Positions 13,691-26,779 are shown, counted from the first letter of the stretch. The stretch is 64,000 bases of DNA from Amblyomma americanum (GCF_052857255.1 NC_135502.1:153581868-153645867), one strand, 5' to 3'. Notes: generated by a model not told the origin, from the letters alone. Program-made: numbers and translations.

Positions 13691-13719
13691 CTACACGGGC
13701 ATTTTCAATGCTCATTGAG
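13691..13719 (+). repeat. Subterminal copy of the TIR motif, left
   Basis: ACACGGGCATTTTCAATGCT and the following CATTGAG repeat TIR positions 11-37 with three mismatches, in the same orientation as the left TIR. Subterminal repeats of this kind often serve as transposase-binding sites. Confidence 0.8.
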
Positions 13720-13849
13720 AAGTTTCCCTCATGTGTGTTAGGTGGCGCCAAATGTTCCGCCGACAGCAATAACATGGCGATGTCCGGCAACACTGTGCAT
13801 TCGGGGGAAGCGGCAGCCAAATCCGTAGCCAAATCTGTACATTGCGTAT

Positions 13850-14064
13850 CTGCGCCAGGTTTTTGTGGCGCACCTCTGGTGCTGTGCGATGCAACCCAAG
13901 GGCCCGCAACGCCTCCGCGATTTCTGCATAGACTGCGGCGTTTCTCTTCTGGCGCCGCAAATCATTTAGGCGGTACTGTCAGCAGTCGATGAGAGCGGCT
14001 GTCTCGCGATCGCTGTCTCGCGCTCGCTCCACAGTTTCCGCTCCGACGAGTAGGAGGACGCCAT
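13850..14064 (-). pseudogene. Broken Myb/SANT-like DNA-binding domain inside the transposon
   Basis: Read on the minus strand, an ATG at 14064 in a good context (AAAGATGG) opens a frame with a KLWSERETA segment, the usual first tryptophan and acidic start of a Myb/SANT (MADF/trihelix-like) domain. A 14-bp near-perfect tandem duplication (GCTGTCTCGCG at 13998-14008 and again at 14012-14022 on the plus strand) then shifts the frame. In the resumed frame the first helix continues, with a TGA codon (13979-13981) where this family normally has a second tryptophan. The second helix (RNAAVYAEIAEALRALG) and recognition helix (RTAPEVRHKNLAQ) follow, ending at about 13850. An open stretch downstream to 13712 has no recognised homology and may be intron or debris. 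So this is a decayed N-terminal piece, broken by a frameshift and a nonsense change. The fold assignment is by eye and rests on spacing and helix pattern. A profile search (Pfam Myb_DNA-bind_4/5) would decide it. Confidence 0.65.
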
Positions 14065-14320
14065 CTTTGTTTACACTGACGGCGAAGCTTGGAGCGTGGT
14101 GTCGAGATTACTTTCAAATGTTTGCATATAAGCAGGCGTAGTACCTGAAAAATGTTCTGTATTACATTTTAATCAATTACAACGACAACAATTGTGGTTT
14201 GGTTTTGTTAACTTGTGTTTATTTTTATAGCTTCATGAGAGCGAGAGTTCTCGATTGTGCTTGGAACCTCAAGCACTCTTGAGGAATCGGCATCGAGTCA
14301 AGCAGGATCGAGCTCGATTG

Positions 14321-14342
14321 CGCTTGAAAGTGGCCGTGTGAC
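14321..14342 (-). repeat. Subterminal copy of the TIR motif, right
   Basis: On the minus strand GTCACACGGCCACTTTCAA matches the TIR segment GTCACACGGGCACTTTCGA with two mismatches. It is placed roughly symmetrically to the left subterminal copy. Confidence 0.75.
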
Positions 14343-14377
14343 AACCGTCGATCTGCATTGAGTTCGATGAGCATTGA

Positions 14378-14414
14378 CTCAATGAGGATCGAAAGTGCCC
14401 GTGTGACAGGGGTA
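14378..14414 (-). repeat. Transposon right terminal inverted repeat
   Basis: 37 bp, the exact reverse complement of 13609-13645, ending CCGTGTGACAGGGGTA. Confidence 0.95.
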
Positions 14415-14417
14415 TTA
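14415..14417. repeat. Target-site duplication TTA, right
   Basis: TTA directly after the transposon, followed by TATTCTCGGG, the normal continuation of the split monomer. Confidence 0.85.
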
Positions 14418-16206
14418 TATTCTCGGGACCTGGTTCTTCTAGCGACGCCACCTGGTAGTCGCGGTGTGACGTCTCCTGAGACCACCAATATACAAGAAGC
14501 ACCTCACCGGTTTGTATTCTGTAGGCACGATGGACGCGGACTGGCAATGACGCCTACGAGGACCTTGTTCTGCGTTCTGCAGGCCAAATTCCTGCTCGGC
14601 GCATCTACAGCAACGAGCGCCTACACGTGCGGGGATAGAAGCGATATCATCGGCGTTATCAACTTCGTCCGGATTACACTGTTGACCACATGACAGCATG
14701 GTTATTTTCTGGCGACCTGGCTCTTCTAGCGACACCACCTGGTAGTCGCGGTGTGACGTCAACTGAGACCACCAATATACAAGAAGCACCTCACCGGTTC
14801 GTATTCTGTGGGCACGATGGACGCGGACTGGCAATGACGCTATCGAGGACCTTGTTCTGCGTTATGCAGGGCATTTTCCAGATCGGCGCATCTACAGCAA
14901 CGAGCGCCTACGCGTGCGGGGATAGAAGCGATATCGTCGGCGTTTATCAACTTCGTCCGGATTACACTGTTGTCCACATGACAGCATGGTTATTTTCTGG
15001 TGACCTGGCTCTTCTAGCGACACCACCTGGTAGTCGCGATGTGACGTCACCCAAGAACACCACTATAAGAGAAGCACTTCACCGGTTCGTATTATGTGGG
15101 CACGATGGACGCGGACTTGCAATGACGCCTACGAGGACCTTGTTCTGCGTTTTGCAGGGCATTTTCCAGATCGGCGCATCTACAGCAACGAGCGGCTACA
15201 CGTGCGGGGATAGAAGCGATATCGTTGGCGTTTATCAACTTCGTCCGGATTACACTGTTGACCAGATGACAGTATGGTTATTTTCTGGCGACCTGACTCT
15301 TCTAGCGACAATACCTGGAAGTCGCGGTGTGACGTCACCTGAGAGCACCACTATAAAACAAGCACCTCACCGTTTCGTATTCTGTGGGCACGATGGACGC
15401 GGACTGGCAATGACGCCTACGAGGACCTTGTTCTGCGTTCTGCAGGGCAATTTCCTGATCGGCGCATCTCCAGCAACGAGCGCCTACACATGCTGGGATA
15501 GAAGCGATATCGTCGGCGTTTATCAACTTTGTCCGGATTACAGTTGACCAGATGACAGCATGGTTATTTTCTGGCAACCTCGCTCTTCTAGCGACACCAC
15601 CTGGTAGTCGCGGTGTGACGTCACCCAAGAACACCACTATAAAAAAATCACCTCACCGGTTCGTCTTCTGTTGACACGATGGACGCGGACTGGCAATGAC
15701 GCCTACGAGGACCTTGTTCTGCGTTCTGCAGGGCATTTTCCAGATCGGTGCATCTACAGCAACGAGCGGCTACACGTGCGGGGATAGAAGCGATATCGTA
15801 AGAGTTTATACACTTCGTCCGGATCACCCTGTTGACCAGATGACAACATTGTTATCTTCTCGGGACATTGCTCTTCTAGCGACACCACCTGGTAGTCACG
15901 GTGTGACGTTACTTGAGACCAACAATATATAAGAAGCGCCTTATCGGTTCGTATTCTGTGGGCACGATGGACGCGGACTGCCAATGACGCTAACGAGGAC
16001 CTTGTTCTGCGTTATGCAGGGCATTTTCCAGATCGGCGTATCTACAGCAACGAGCGCCTACACGTGCAGGTATAGAAGCGATATCGTCGGCGTTTATCAA
16101 CTTCGTCCGGATTACACAGTTGACCAGATGACAGCATTGTTATATTCTCGGGACCTGGCTCTTCTAGCGACACTGCCTGGTAGTCACGGTGTGACGTCTC
16201 CTGAGA

Positions 16207-17007
16207 CCACCAATATACAAGAAGCACCTCACCGGTTCGTATTCTGTGGGCACGATGGACGCGGACTGGCAATAACGCTAACAAGGACCTTGTTCTGCGT
16301 TCTGCAGGACATTTTCCTGATCGGCGCATCTACAGCAACGAGCGCCTACACGTGCGGGGATAGAAGCGATATCGTCGGAGTTTATACACTTCGTCCGGAT
16401 CACACTGTTGACCAGATGACAACATTGTTATTTTCTCGGGACCTCCCTCTTCTAGTGACACCACCTGGTAGTCACGGTGTGGCGTCATCTGAGACCACCA
16501 ATATATAAGAATCACCTCATCGGTTCGTATTCTGTGGGTACGATGGACGTGGACTGGCAATGACGCAAACGAGGACCTTGTTCTGCGTTATGCAGGGCAT
16601 TTTCCAGATCGGCACATCTACAGCAACGAGCGCCTACACGTGCTGGGATAGAAGCGATATCGTCGGCGTTTATCAACTTCGTCCAGATTACACTGTTGAC
16701 CAGATGACAGCATGGTTATTTTCTGGCGACCTGACTCTTCTAGCGACACCACCTGGTAGTCGCGATGTGACGTCAGCCAAGAACACCACTATAAAAGAAG
16801 CACCTCACCAGTTCGTATTATGTAGGCACGATGGACGCGGACTGGCAATAACGCTAACGAGGACCTTGTTCTGCGTTCTGCAGAGCATTTTCCAGATCGG
16901 CGCATATACAGCAGCGAGCGGCTACCCGTGCGGCGAAAGAAGCGATATCGTCGGAGTTTATACACTTCGTCCGGATCACCCTGTTGACCAGATGACAACA
17001 TTGTTAT
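16207..17007 (+). repeat. Three-monomer tandem duplication, copy 1
   Basis: Aligns with 17071-17871 at an offset of exactly 864 bp (3 x 288). Shared rare variants include the GGCGAAAGAAGCG reading at about 16931/17795, CTGCAGGACATT and the TATATAAGAATCACC variant at about 16501/17365. Several substitutions separate the copies. The match ends at C17008/T17872. Confidence 0.85.
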
Positions 17008-17070
17008 CTTCTCGGGACATGGCTCTTCTAGCGACACCACCTGGTAGTCACGGTGTGACGTTACTTGAGG

Positions 17071-17871
17071 CCACCAATATACAAGAAGCACCTCACCGGT
17101 TCGTATTCTGTGGGCACGATGGACGCGGACTGGCAATAACGCTAACAAGGACCTTGTTCTGCGTTCTGCAGGACATTTTCCTGATCGGCGCATCTACAGC
17201 AACGAGCGCCTACACGTGCGGGGATAGAAGCGATATCGTCGGAGTTTATACACTTCGTCCGGATCACACTGTTGACCAGATGACAACATTGTTATTTTCT
17301 CGGGACCTCCCTCTTCTAGTGACACCACCTGGTAGTCACGGTGTGACGTCATCTGAGACCACCAATATATAAGAATCACCTCATCGGTTCGTATTCTGTG
17401 GGTACGATGGACGTGGACTGGCAATGACGCTAACGAGGACCTTGTTCTGCGTTATGCAGGGCATTTTCCAGATCGGCGCATCTACAGCAACGAGCGCCTA
17501 CACGTGCTGGGATAGAAGCGATATCGTCGGCGTTTATCAACTTCGTCCAGATTACACTGTTGACCAGATGACAGCATGGTTATTTTCTGGCGACCTGACT
17601 CTTCTAGCGACACCACTTGGTAGTCGCGATGTGACGTCAGCCAAGAACACCATTATAAAAGAAGCACATCACCAATTCGTATTATGTAGGCACGATGGAC
17701 GCAGACTGGCAATAACGCTAACGAGGACCTTGTTCTGCGTTCTGCAGAGCATTTTCCAGATCGGCGCATATACAGCAGCGAGCGGCTACCCGTGCGGCGA
17801 AAGAAGCGATATCGTCGGAGTTTATACACTTCGTCCGGATCACCCTGTTGACCAGATGACAACATTGTTAT
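17071..17871 (+). repeat. Three-monomer tandem duplication, copy 2
   Basis: Second copy of 16207-17007 at offset 864 bp, directly adjacent. Differences include CACCTCACCAG against CACATCACCAA at about 16800/17664. Confidence 0.85.
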
Positions 17872-20800
17872 TTTCTCGGGACCTGGCTCTTCTAGCGACA
17901 CCACCTGGTAGTCGCGGTGTGACGTCGCCTGAGACCACCAATATACAAGAAGCACGTCACCGGTTCGTATTCTGTGGGTACGATGGACGTGGACTGGCAA
18001 TGACGCTAACGAGGACCTTGTTCTGCGTTATGCAGGGCATTTTCCAGATCGGCGCATCTACAGCAACGAGCGGCTACACGTGCGGGGATAGAAGCGATAT
18101 CGTTGGCGTTTATCAACTTCGTCCAGATTACACTGTTGACCAGATGACAGCATGGTTATTTTCTGGCGACCTGACTCTTCTAGCGACACCACCTGGTAGT
18201 CGCGATGTGACGTCACCCAAGAACACCATTATAAAAGAAGCACCTCACCGGTTCGTATTATGTAGGCACGATGGACGCGGACTGGCAATAGCGCTAACGA
18301 GGACCTTGTTCTGCGTTCTGCAGAGCATTTTCCAGATCGGCGCATCTACAGCAACGAGCGCTTACACGTGCGGGGATAGAAGCGATATCGTCGGCGTTTA
18401 TCAACTTCTTCCGGATTACACTGTAACCAGATGACAGCATGGTTATTTTCTGGCGACCTGGCTCTTCTAGCGACACCACCTGGTAGTCGCGATGTGACGT
18501 CACCCAAGAACACCACTATAAAAGAAGCACCTCACCGGTTCGTATTATGTGGGTACGATGGACGCGGACTGGCAATGACGGTAACGAGGACCTTGTTCTG
18601 CGTTATGCAGGGCATTTTCCAGATCGGCGCATCTACAGCAACGAGCGCCTACAAGTGCGGGGATAGAAGCGATATCGTCGGCGTTTATCAACTTCGTCCG
18701 GATTACACTGTTGACCAGATGACAGCATTGTTATATTCTCGGGACCTGGCTCTTCTATCGACACCACCTGGTAGTCGCGGAGTGACGTCACCTGAGACCA
18801 CCAATATACAAGAAGCACTTCACCGGTTCGTATTCTCTGGGCACGATGGACGCGGACTGGCAATGACGCCTACGAGGACCTTGTTCTGCGTTCTGTATGG
18901 CATTTTCCAGATCGGCGTATCTACAGCAACGAGCGCCTACACGTGCGGGGATAGAAGCGATATCGTCGGCGTTTATCGACATCGTCCCGATTACACTGTT
19001 GACCAGATGACAACATTGTTATTTTCTCGGGACCTCCCTCTTCTAGCGACACCACCTGGTAGTCGCGGTGTGACGTCATCGGAGACCACCAATATACAAG
19101 AAGCACCTCATCGGTTCGTATTCTGTGGGTACGATGGACGCGGACTGGCAGTGACGCTAACGAGGACCTTGTTCTGCGTTCTGCAGGGCATTTTCCAGAT
19201 CGGCGTATCTACAGCAACGAGCGCCTACACGTGCGGGGATAGAAGCGATATCGTCGGAGTTTATACACTTCGTCCGGATCACACTGTTGACCAGATGACA
19301 ACATGGTTATTTTCTGGCGGCCTGCTTCTTCTAGCGACACCACCTGGTAGTCGCGGTGTGACGTCACCCAAGAACACCACTATAAAACAATCACCTCACC
19401 GGTTCGTCTTCTGCGGACACGATGGACGCGGACTGGCAATGACGCCTACGAGGACCTTGTTCTGCGTTCTGCAGGGCATTTTCCAGATCGGCGCATCTAC
19501 AGCAGCGAGCGGCTACCCGTGCGGCGATAGAAGCGATATCGTCGGAGTTTATACACTTCGTCCGGATCACCCTGTTGACCAGATGACAACATTGTTATTT
19601 TCTCGGGACCTGGCTCTTCTAGCGACACCACCTGGTAGTCGCGGTGTGACGTCACCTGAGACCACCAATATACAAGAAGCACGTCACCGGTTCGTATTCT
19701 GTGGGTACGATGGACGTGGACTGGCAATGACGCTAACGAGGACCTTGTTCTGCGTTATGCAGGGCATTTTCCAGATTGGCGCATCTACAGCAACGAGTGC
19801 CTACACGTGCGGGGATAGAAGCGATATCGTCGGCGATTATCAACTTCTTCCGGATTACACTGTAACCAGATGACAGCATGGTTATTTTCTGGCGACCTGG
19901 CTCTTCTAGCGACACCACCTGGTAGTCGCGATGTGACGTCACCCAAGAACACCACTATAAAAGAAGCACCTCATCGGTTCGTATTATGTGGGCACGATGG
20001 ACGCGGACTGGCAATGACGCCTACGAGGACCTTGTTCTGCGTTCTGCAGGGCATTTTCCAGATCGGCGAATCTACAGCAACGAGCGGCTACACGTGCGAG
20101 GATAGAAGCAATATCGTTGGCGTTTATCAACTTCGTCCGGATTACACTGTTGACCAGATGACAGCATGGTTATTTTCTGGCGACCTGATTCTTCTAGCGA
20201 CACCACCTGGTAGTCGCGATGTGACGTCAGCCAAGAACACCATTATAAAAGAAGCACCTCACCGGTTCGTATTATGTAGGCACGATGGACGCGGACTGGC
20301 AATAACGCTAACGAGGACCTTGTTCTGCGTTCTGCAGAGCATTTTCCAGATTGGCGCATCTACAGCAACGAGCGCCTACACATGTTTGAATAGAAGCGAT
20401 ATCGTCGGCGTTTATCAACTTCGTCCGGATTACAGTTGACCAGATGACAGCATGGTTTTTTTCTGGCGACCTGGTTCTTCTAGCGACATCACCTGGTATT
20501 CGCGGTGTGACGTCACCCAAGAACACCACTATAAAACAATCACCTCACCGGTTCGTCTTCTGCGGACACGATGGACGCGGACTGGCGATGACGCCTACGA
20601 GGACCTTGTTCTGTGTTCTGCAGGGCATTTTCCAGATCGGCGCATCTACAGCAACGAGCGGCTACCCGTGCGGGGATAGAAGCGATATCGTCGGAGTTTA
20701 TACACTTCGTCCGGATCACCCTGTTGACCAGATGACAACATTGTTATTTTCTCGGGACCTGGCTCTTCTAGCGACACCACCTGGTAGTCGCGGTGTGACG

Positions 20801-23800
20801 TCACCTGAGACCACCAATATACAAGAAGCACGTCACCCTGTTCGTATTCTGTGGGTACGATGGACGCGGACTGGCAATGACGCTAACGAGGACATTGTTC
20901 TGCGTTATGCAGGGCATTTTCCAGATCGGCGCATCTACAGCAACGAGCGGCTACACGTGCGGGGATAGAAGCGATATCGTTGGCGTTTATCAACTTCGTC
21001 CGGATTACACTGTTGACCAGATGACAGCATGGTTATTTTCTGGCGACCTGACTCTTCTAGCGACACCACCTGGTAGTCGCGATGTGATGTCACCCAAGAA
21101 CACCATTATAAAAGAAGCACCTCACCGGTTCGTATTATGTAGGCACGATGGGCGCGGACTGGCAATAACGCTAACGAGGACCTTGTTCTGCGTTCTGCAG
21201 AGCATTTTCAAGATCGGCGCATCTACAGCAACGAGCGCCTACACGTGCGGGGATAGAAGCGATATCGTCGGCGTTTATCAACTTCGTCCGGATTACACTG
21301 TTGACCAGATGACAGCATTGTTATATTCTCGGGACCTGGCTCTTCTTGCGACACCACCTGGTAGTCGCGGTGTGACGTCACCTGAGACCACCAATATACA
21401 AGAAGCACTTCACCGGTTCGCATTCTCTGGGTACGATGGACGCGGACTGGCAATGACGCCTACGAGGACCTTGTTCTGCGTTCTGCAGGGCATTTTCCAG
21501 ATCGGCGTATCTACAGCAACGAGCGCCTACACGTGCGGGTATAGAAGCGATATAGTCGGCGTTTATCAACTTCGTCCGGATTACATTGTTGACCAGATGA
21601 CAGCATTGTTATATTCTCGGGACCTGGCTTTTCTAGCGACACTACCTGGTAGTCACGGTGTGACGTCACCTGAGACCACCAATATACAAGAAGCACCTCA
21701 CCGGTTCGTATTCTGTGGGCACGATGGACGCGGACTGGCAATAACGCTAACAAGGAACTTGTTCTGCGTTCTGCAGGGCATTTTCCTGATCGGCGCAACT
21801 ACAGCAACGAGCGACTACACGTGCGGGGATAGAAGCGATATCGTCGGAGTTTATACACTTCGTCCGGATCACACTGTTGACCAGATGACAACAGTGTTAT
21901 TTTCTCGGGACCTCCCTCTTCTAGCGACACCACGTGGTAGTCGCGGTGTGACGTCATCTGAGACCACCCATATATAAGAAGCACCTCATCGGTTCGTATT
22001 CTGTGGGAACGATGGACGCGGACTGGCAATGACGCTAACGAGGACCTTGTTCTGCGTCATGCAGGGCATTTTCCAGATCGGCGCATCTACAGCAACGAGC
22101 GCCTACACGTGCTGGGATAGAAGCGATATCGTCGGCGTTTATCAACTTCGTCCGGATTACACTGTTGACCACATGACAGCATGGTTATTTTCTGGCTACC
22201 TGGCTCTTCTAGCGACACCACCTGGTAGTCGCGATGGGACGTCACCCAAGAACACCACTATAAAAGAAGCACCTCACCGGTTCGTATTATGTGGGCACGA
22301 TGGACGCGGACTGGCAATGACGCCTACGAGGACCTTGTTCTGCGTTCTGCAGGGTAATTTCCTGATCGGCGCATCTACAGCAACGAGCGCCTACACGTGC
22401 GGGGATAGAAGCGATATCGTTGGCGTTTATCAACTTCGTCCGGATTACACTGTTGACCAGATGACAGCATTGATATTTTCTTGGGACCTGGCCCTTCTAG
22501 CGACACCGCCTGGTAGTCGCAGCGTGACGTCACTTGAGACCACCAATATACAAGAAGCACGTTACCGGTTCGTATTCTGTGGGCACGATGCACGCGGACT
22601 GGCAATGGCGCTAACGAGGACCTTGTTCTGCGTTCTGCAGGGCATTTTCCTGATCGGCGCATCTGCAGCAACGAGCGCCTACACATGTTTGGATAGAAGC
22701 GATATCGTCGGCGTTTATCAACTTCGTCCGGATTACAGTTGACCAGATGACAGCATGGTTTTTTCTGGCGACCTGGTTCTTCTAGCGACATCACCTGGTA
22801 TTCGCGGTGTGACGTCACCCAAGAACACCACTGTAAAACAATCACCTCACCGGTTCGTCTTCTGCGGACACGATGGACGCGGACTGGCGATGACGCCTAC
22901 GAGGACCTTGTTCTGCGTTCTGCAGGGCATTTTCCAGATCGGCGCATCTACAGCAACGAGCGGCTACCCGTGCGGGGATAGAAGCGATATCGTCGGAGTT
23001 TATACACTTCGTCCGGATCACCCTGTTGACCAGATGACAACATTGTAATTTTCTCGGGACCTGGCTCTTCTAGCGACACCACCTGGTAGTCGCGGTGTGA
23101 CGTCACCTGAGACCACCAATATACAAGAAGCACGTCACCCTGTTCGTATTCTGTGGGTACGATGGACGCGGACTGGCAATGACGCTAACGAGGACATTGT
23201 TCTGCGTTATGCAGGGCATTTTCCAGATCGGCGCATCTACAGCAACGAGCGGCTACACGTGCGGGGATAGAAGCGATATCGTTGGCGTTTATCAACTTCG
23301 TCCGGATTACACTGTTGACCAGATGACAGCATGGTTATTTTCTGGCGACCTGACTCTTCTAGCGACACCACCTGGTAGTCGCGATGTGACGTCACCCAAG
23401 AACACCATTATAAAAGAAGCACCTCACCGGTTCGTATTATGTAGGCACGATGGACGCGGACTGGCAATAACGCTAACGAGGACCTTGTTCTGCGTTCTCC
23501 AGAGCATTTTCCAGATCGGCGCATCTACAGCAACGAGCGCCTACACGTGCGGGGATAGAAGCGATATCGTCGGCGTTTATCAACTTCGTCCGGATTACAC
23601 TGTTGACCAGATGACAGCATTGTTATATTCTCGGGACCTGGCTCTTCTAGCGACACCACCTGGTAGTCGCGGTGTGACGTCACCTGAGACCACCAATATA
23701 CAAGATGCACTTCACCGGTTCGTATTCTCTGGGTACGATGGACGCGGACTGGCAATGACGCCTACGAGGACCTTGTTCTGCGTTCTGCAGGGCATTTTCC

Positions 23801-24535
23801 AGATAGGCGTATCTACAGCAACGAGCGCCTACACGTGCGGGTATAGAAGCGATATCGTCGGCGTTTATCAACTTCGCCCGGAATTACAGTTGACCAGATG
23901 ACAGCATAGTTATTTTCTGGCGACCTGGCTCTTCTAGCAGCACCACCTGGTAGTCGCGGTGTGACGTCACCTGAGACCACCAATATACGAGAAGCACCTT
24001 ACCGGTTCGTCTTCTGTGGACACGATGGACATGGGCTGGCAATGACGCCTACGAGGACCTTGTTCTTCGTTCTGCAGGACATTTTCCAGATCAGCGCATC
24101 TGCAGCAACGAGCGTCTACACGTGCGGGGATAGAAGCGATATCGTCGGCGTTTATCAACTTCGTCCGGATTACACTGTTGACCAGATGACAGCATTGTTA
24201 TATTCTCGGGACCTGGCTCTTCTAGCGACACCACCTGGTAGTCGCGGTGTGACGTCACCTGAGACCACCAATATACAAGAAGCACCTCACCGGTTCGTAT
24301 TCTGTAGGCACGATGGACGCGGACTGGCAATGACGCCTACGAGGACCTTGTTCTGTGTTCTGCAGGGCAATTTCCTGCTCGGCGCATCTACAGCAACGAG
24401 CGCCTACACGTGCGGGGATAGAAGCGATATCGTCGGCGTTATCAACTTCGTCCGGATTACACTGTTGACCAGATGACAGCATGGTTAATTTCTGGCGACC
24501 TGACTCTTCTAGCGACAATACCTTGAAGTCGCGGT

Positions 24536-26779
24536 GTGACGTCACCAGAGAGCACCACTATAAAAGAAGCACCTCACCGGTTCGAATTCTGTGGGCACGA
24601 TGGACGCGGACTGGCAATAACGCTAAAGAGGACCTTGTTCTGCGTTCTTCAGGGCATTTTCCAGATCGGCGTATCTACAGCAACGAGCGCCTACACGTGC
24701 GGGGATAGAAGAGATATCGTCGGCGTTTATCAACTTCGTCCGGATTACACTGTTGACCAGATGACAGCATTGTTATATTCTCGGGACCTGGCTCTTCTAT
24801 CGACACCACCTGGTAGTCGCGGAGTGACGTCACCTGAGACCACCAATATACAAGAAGCACTTCACCGGTTCGTATTCTCTGGGCACGATGGACGCGGACT
24901 GGCAATGACGCCTACGAGGACCTTGTTCTGCGTTCTGTATGGCATTTTCCAGATCGGCGTATCTACAGCAACGAGCGCCTACACGTGCGGGGATAGAAGC
25001 GATATCGTCGGAGTTTATACACTTCGTCCGGATCACACTGTTGACCAGATGACAGCATGGTTATTTTCTGGCGGCCTGCTTCTTCTAGCGACACCACCTG
25101 GTAGTCGCGGTGTGACGTCACCCAAGAACACCACTATAAAACAATCACCTCACCGGTTCGTCTTCTGCGGACACGATGGACGCGGACTGGCAATGACGCC
25201 TACGAGGACCTTGTTCTGCGTTCTGCAGGGCATTTTCCAGATCGGCGCATCTACAGCAGCGAGCGGCTATCCGTGCGGCGATAGAAGCAATATCGTTGGC
25301 GTTTATCAACTTCGTCCGGATTACACTGTTGACCACATGACAGCATGGTTATTTTCTGGCGACCTGACTCTTCTAGCGACACCACCTGGTAGTCGCGATG
25401 TGACGTCAGCCAAGAACACCATTATAAAAAAAGCACCTCACCGGTTCGTATTATGTAGGCACGATGGACGCGGACTGGCAATAACGCTAACGAGGACCTT
25501 GTTCTGCGTTCTGCAGAGCATTTTCCAGATTGGCGCATCTACAGCAACGAGCGCCTACACGTGCGGGGATAGAAGCGATATCGTCGGCGTTTATCAACTT
25601 CTTCCGGATTACACTGTTGACCAGATGACAGCATGGTTATTTTCTGGCGACCTGACTCTTCTAGCGACACCACCTGGTAGTCGCGATGTGACGTCACCCA
25701 AGAACACCATTATAAAAGAAGCACCTCACCGGTTCGTATTATGTAGGCACGATGGACGCGGACTGGCAATAACGCTAACGAGGACCTTGTTCTGCGTTCT
25801 GCAGAGCATTTTCCAGATCGGCGCATCTACAGCAACGAGCGCCTACACGTGCGGGGATAGAAGCGATATCGTCGGCGTTTATCAACTTCGTCCGGATTAC
25901 ACTGTTGACCAGATGACAGCATTGTTATATTCTCGGGACCTGGCTCTTCTAGCGACATCACCTGGTAGTCGCGGTGTGACGTCACCTGAGACCACCAATA
26001 TACAAGATGCACTTCACCGGTTCGTATTCTCTGGGTACGATGGACGCGGACTGGCAATGACGCCTACGAGGACCTTGTTCTGCGTTCTGCAGGGCATTTT
26101 CCAGATCGGCGTATCTACAGCAACGAGCGCCTACACGTGCGGGTATAGAAGCGATATCGTCGGCGTTTATCAACTTCGTCCGGATTACGCTGTTGACCAG
26201 ATGACAGCATTGTTATTTTCTTGGGATCTGGCCCTTCTAGCGACATCACCTGGTAGTCGCGGTGTGACGTCACCTGAGACCACCAATATACAAGATGCAC
26301 TTCACCGGTTCGTATTCTCTGGGTACGATGGACGCGGACTGGCAATGACGCCTACGAGGACCTTGTTCTGCGTTCTGCAGGGCATTTTCCAGATCGGCGT
26401 ATCTACAGCAACGAGCGCCTACACGTGCGGGTATAGAAGCGATATCGTCGGCGTTTATCAACTTCGTCCGGATTACGCTGTTGACCAGATGACAGCATTG
26501 TTATTTTCTTGGGATCTGGCCCTTCTAGCGACACCACCTGGTAGTCGCGGTGTGACGTCACTTGAGACCACCAATATACAAGAAGCACGTCACCGGTTCG
26601 TATTCTGTGGGCACGATGGACGCGGACTGGCAATGACGCCAACGAGGACCTTGTTCTGCGTTCTGCAGGGCATTTTCCTGATCGGCGCATCTACAGCAAC
26701 GAGCGCCTACACATACTGGGATAGAAGCGATATCGTCGGCGTTTATCAACTTCGCCCGGAATTACAGTTTACCAGATGA
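24536..26779 (+). other. Longest repeat-encoded open frame (747 codons), probably not a gene
   Basis: The longest stop-free run in the window. It encodes a 96-residue unit repeated about 7.8 times. Each unit has the pattern MTAWLFSGDLALLATPPGSR, then a TNIQEAPHRFVFCGHDGRGL block, then a CVLQGIFQIGASTATSAYTC block. I do not recognise the unit as any known protein domain. There is no splice, promoter or terminal context that differs from the rest of the array, and the same frame is broken by stops and indels in sister monomers. The minus strand is also open for 60-100 codons in almost every monomer. The simplest reading is chance openness of a 3n-length satellite. A transcript or a codon-level constraint test could overturn this. 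Confidence 0.2.

Larger units (their letters stand above)
13609..14414. mobile_element. Non-autonomous DNA transposon with TIRs, probably PIF/Harbinger-like
   Basis: An 806-bp element inserted into a satellite monomer at monomer position about 70. The ends are perfect 37-bp inverted repeats starting TACCCCTGTCACACGG, and the element is flanked by TTA on both sides. The 3-bp TTA duplication fits the TWA target preference of PIF/Harbinger elements (established knowledge). Imperfect copies of the terminal motif lie inside it at 13691-13719 and, inverted, at 14321-14342. The interior is GC-rich at 13740-14060 and AT-rich at 14100-14230. The minus strand carries the decayed start of a Myb/SANT-like gene (13850-14064), the second protein type usually encoded by Harbinger elements. 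No transposase (DDE) region is present, so the copy cannot move on its own. It occurs once in the window. The superfamily assignment is inference: the terminal bases are not a textbook Harbinger end, and TTATA as a 5-bp target duplication is the alternative. Confidence 0.9.

Noticed and set aside
13708..13992. 94-codon plus-strand frame in the transposon
   Set aside because: It lies antisense to the Myb/SANT-like remnant, shows no recognisable motif, and is best explained as its shadow.
14100..14230. Gene or exon in the AT-rich centre of the transposon
   Set aside because: Stops in all frames and no motif. It looks like untranslated or non-coding interior of the element.
13606..14419. TA target duplication (mariner-like) for the transposon
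   Set aside because: Removing the element with a TA duplication would leave TATTA extra relative to sister monomers. TTA (or TTATA) restores the normal monomer exactly.
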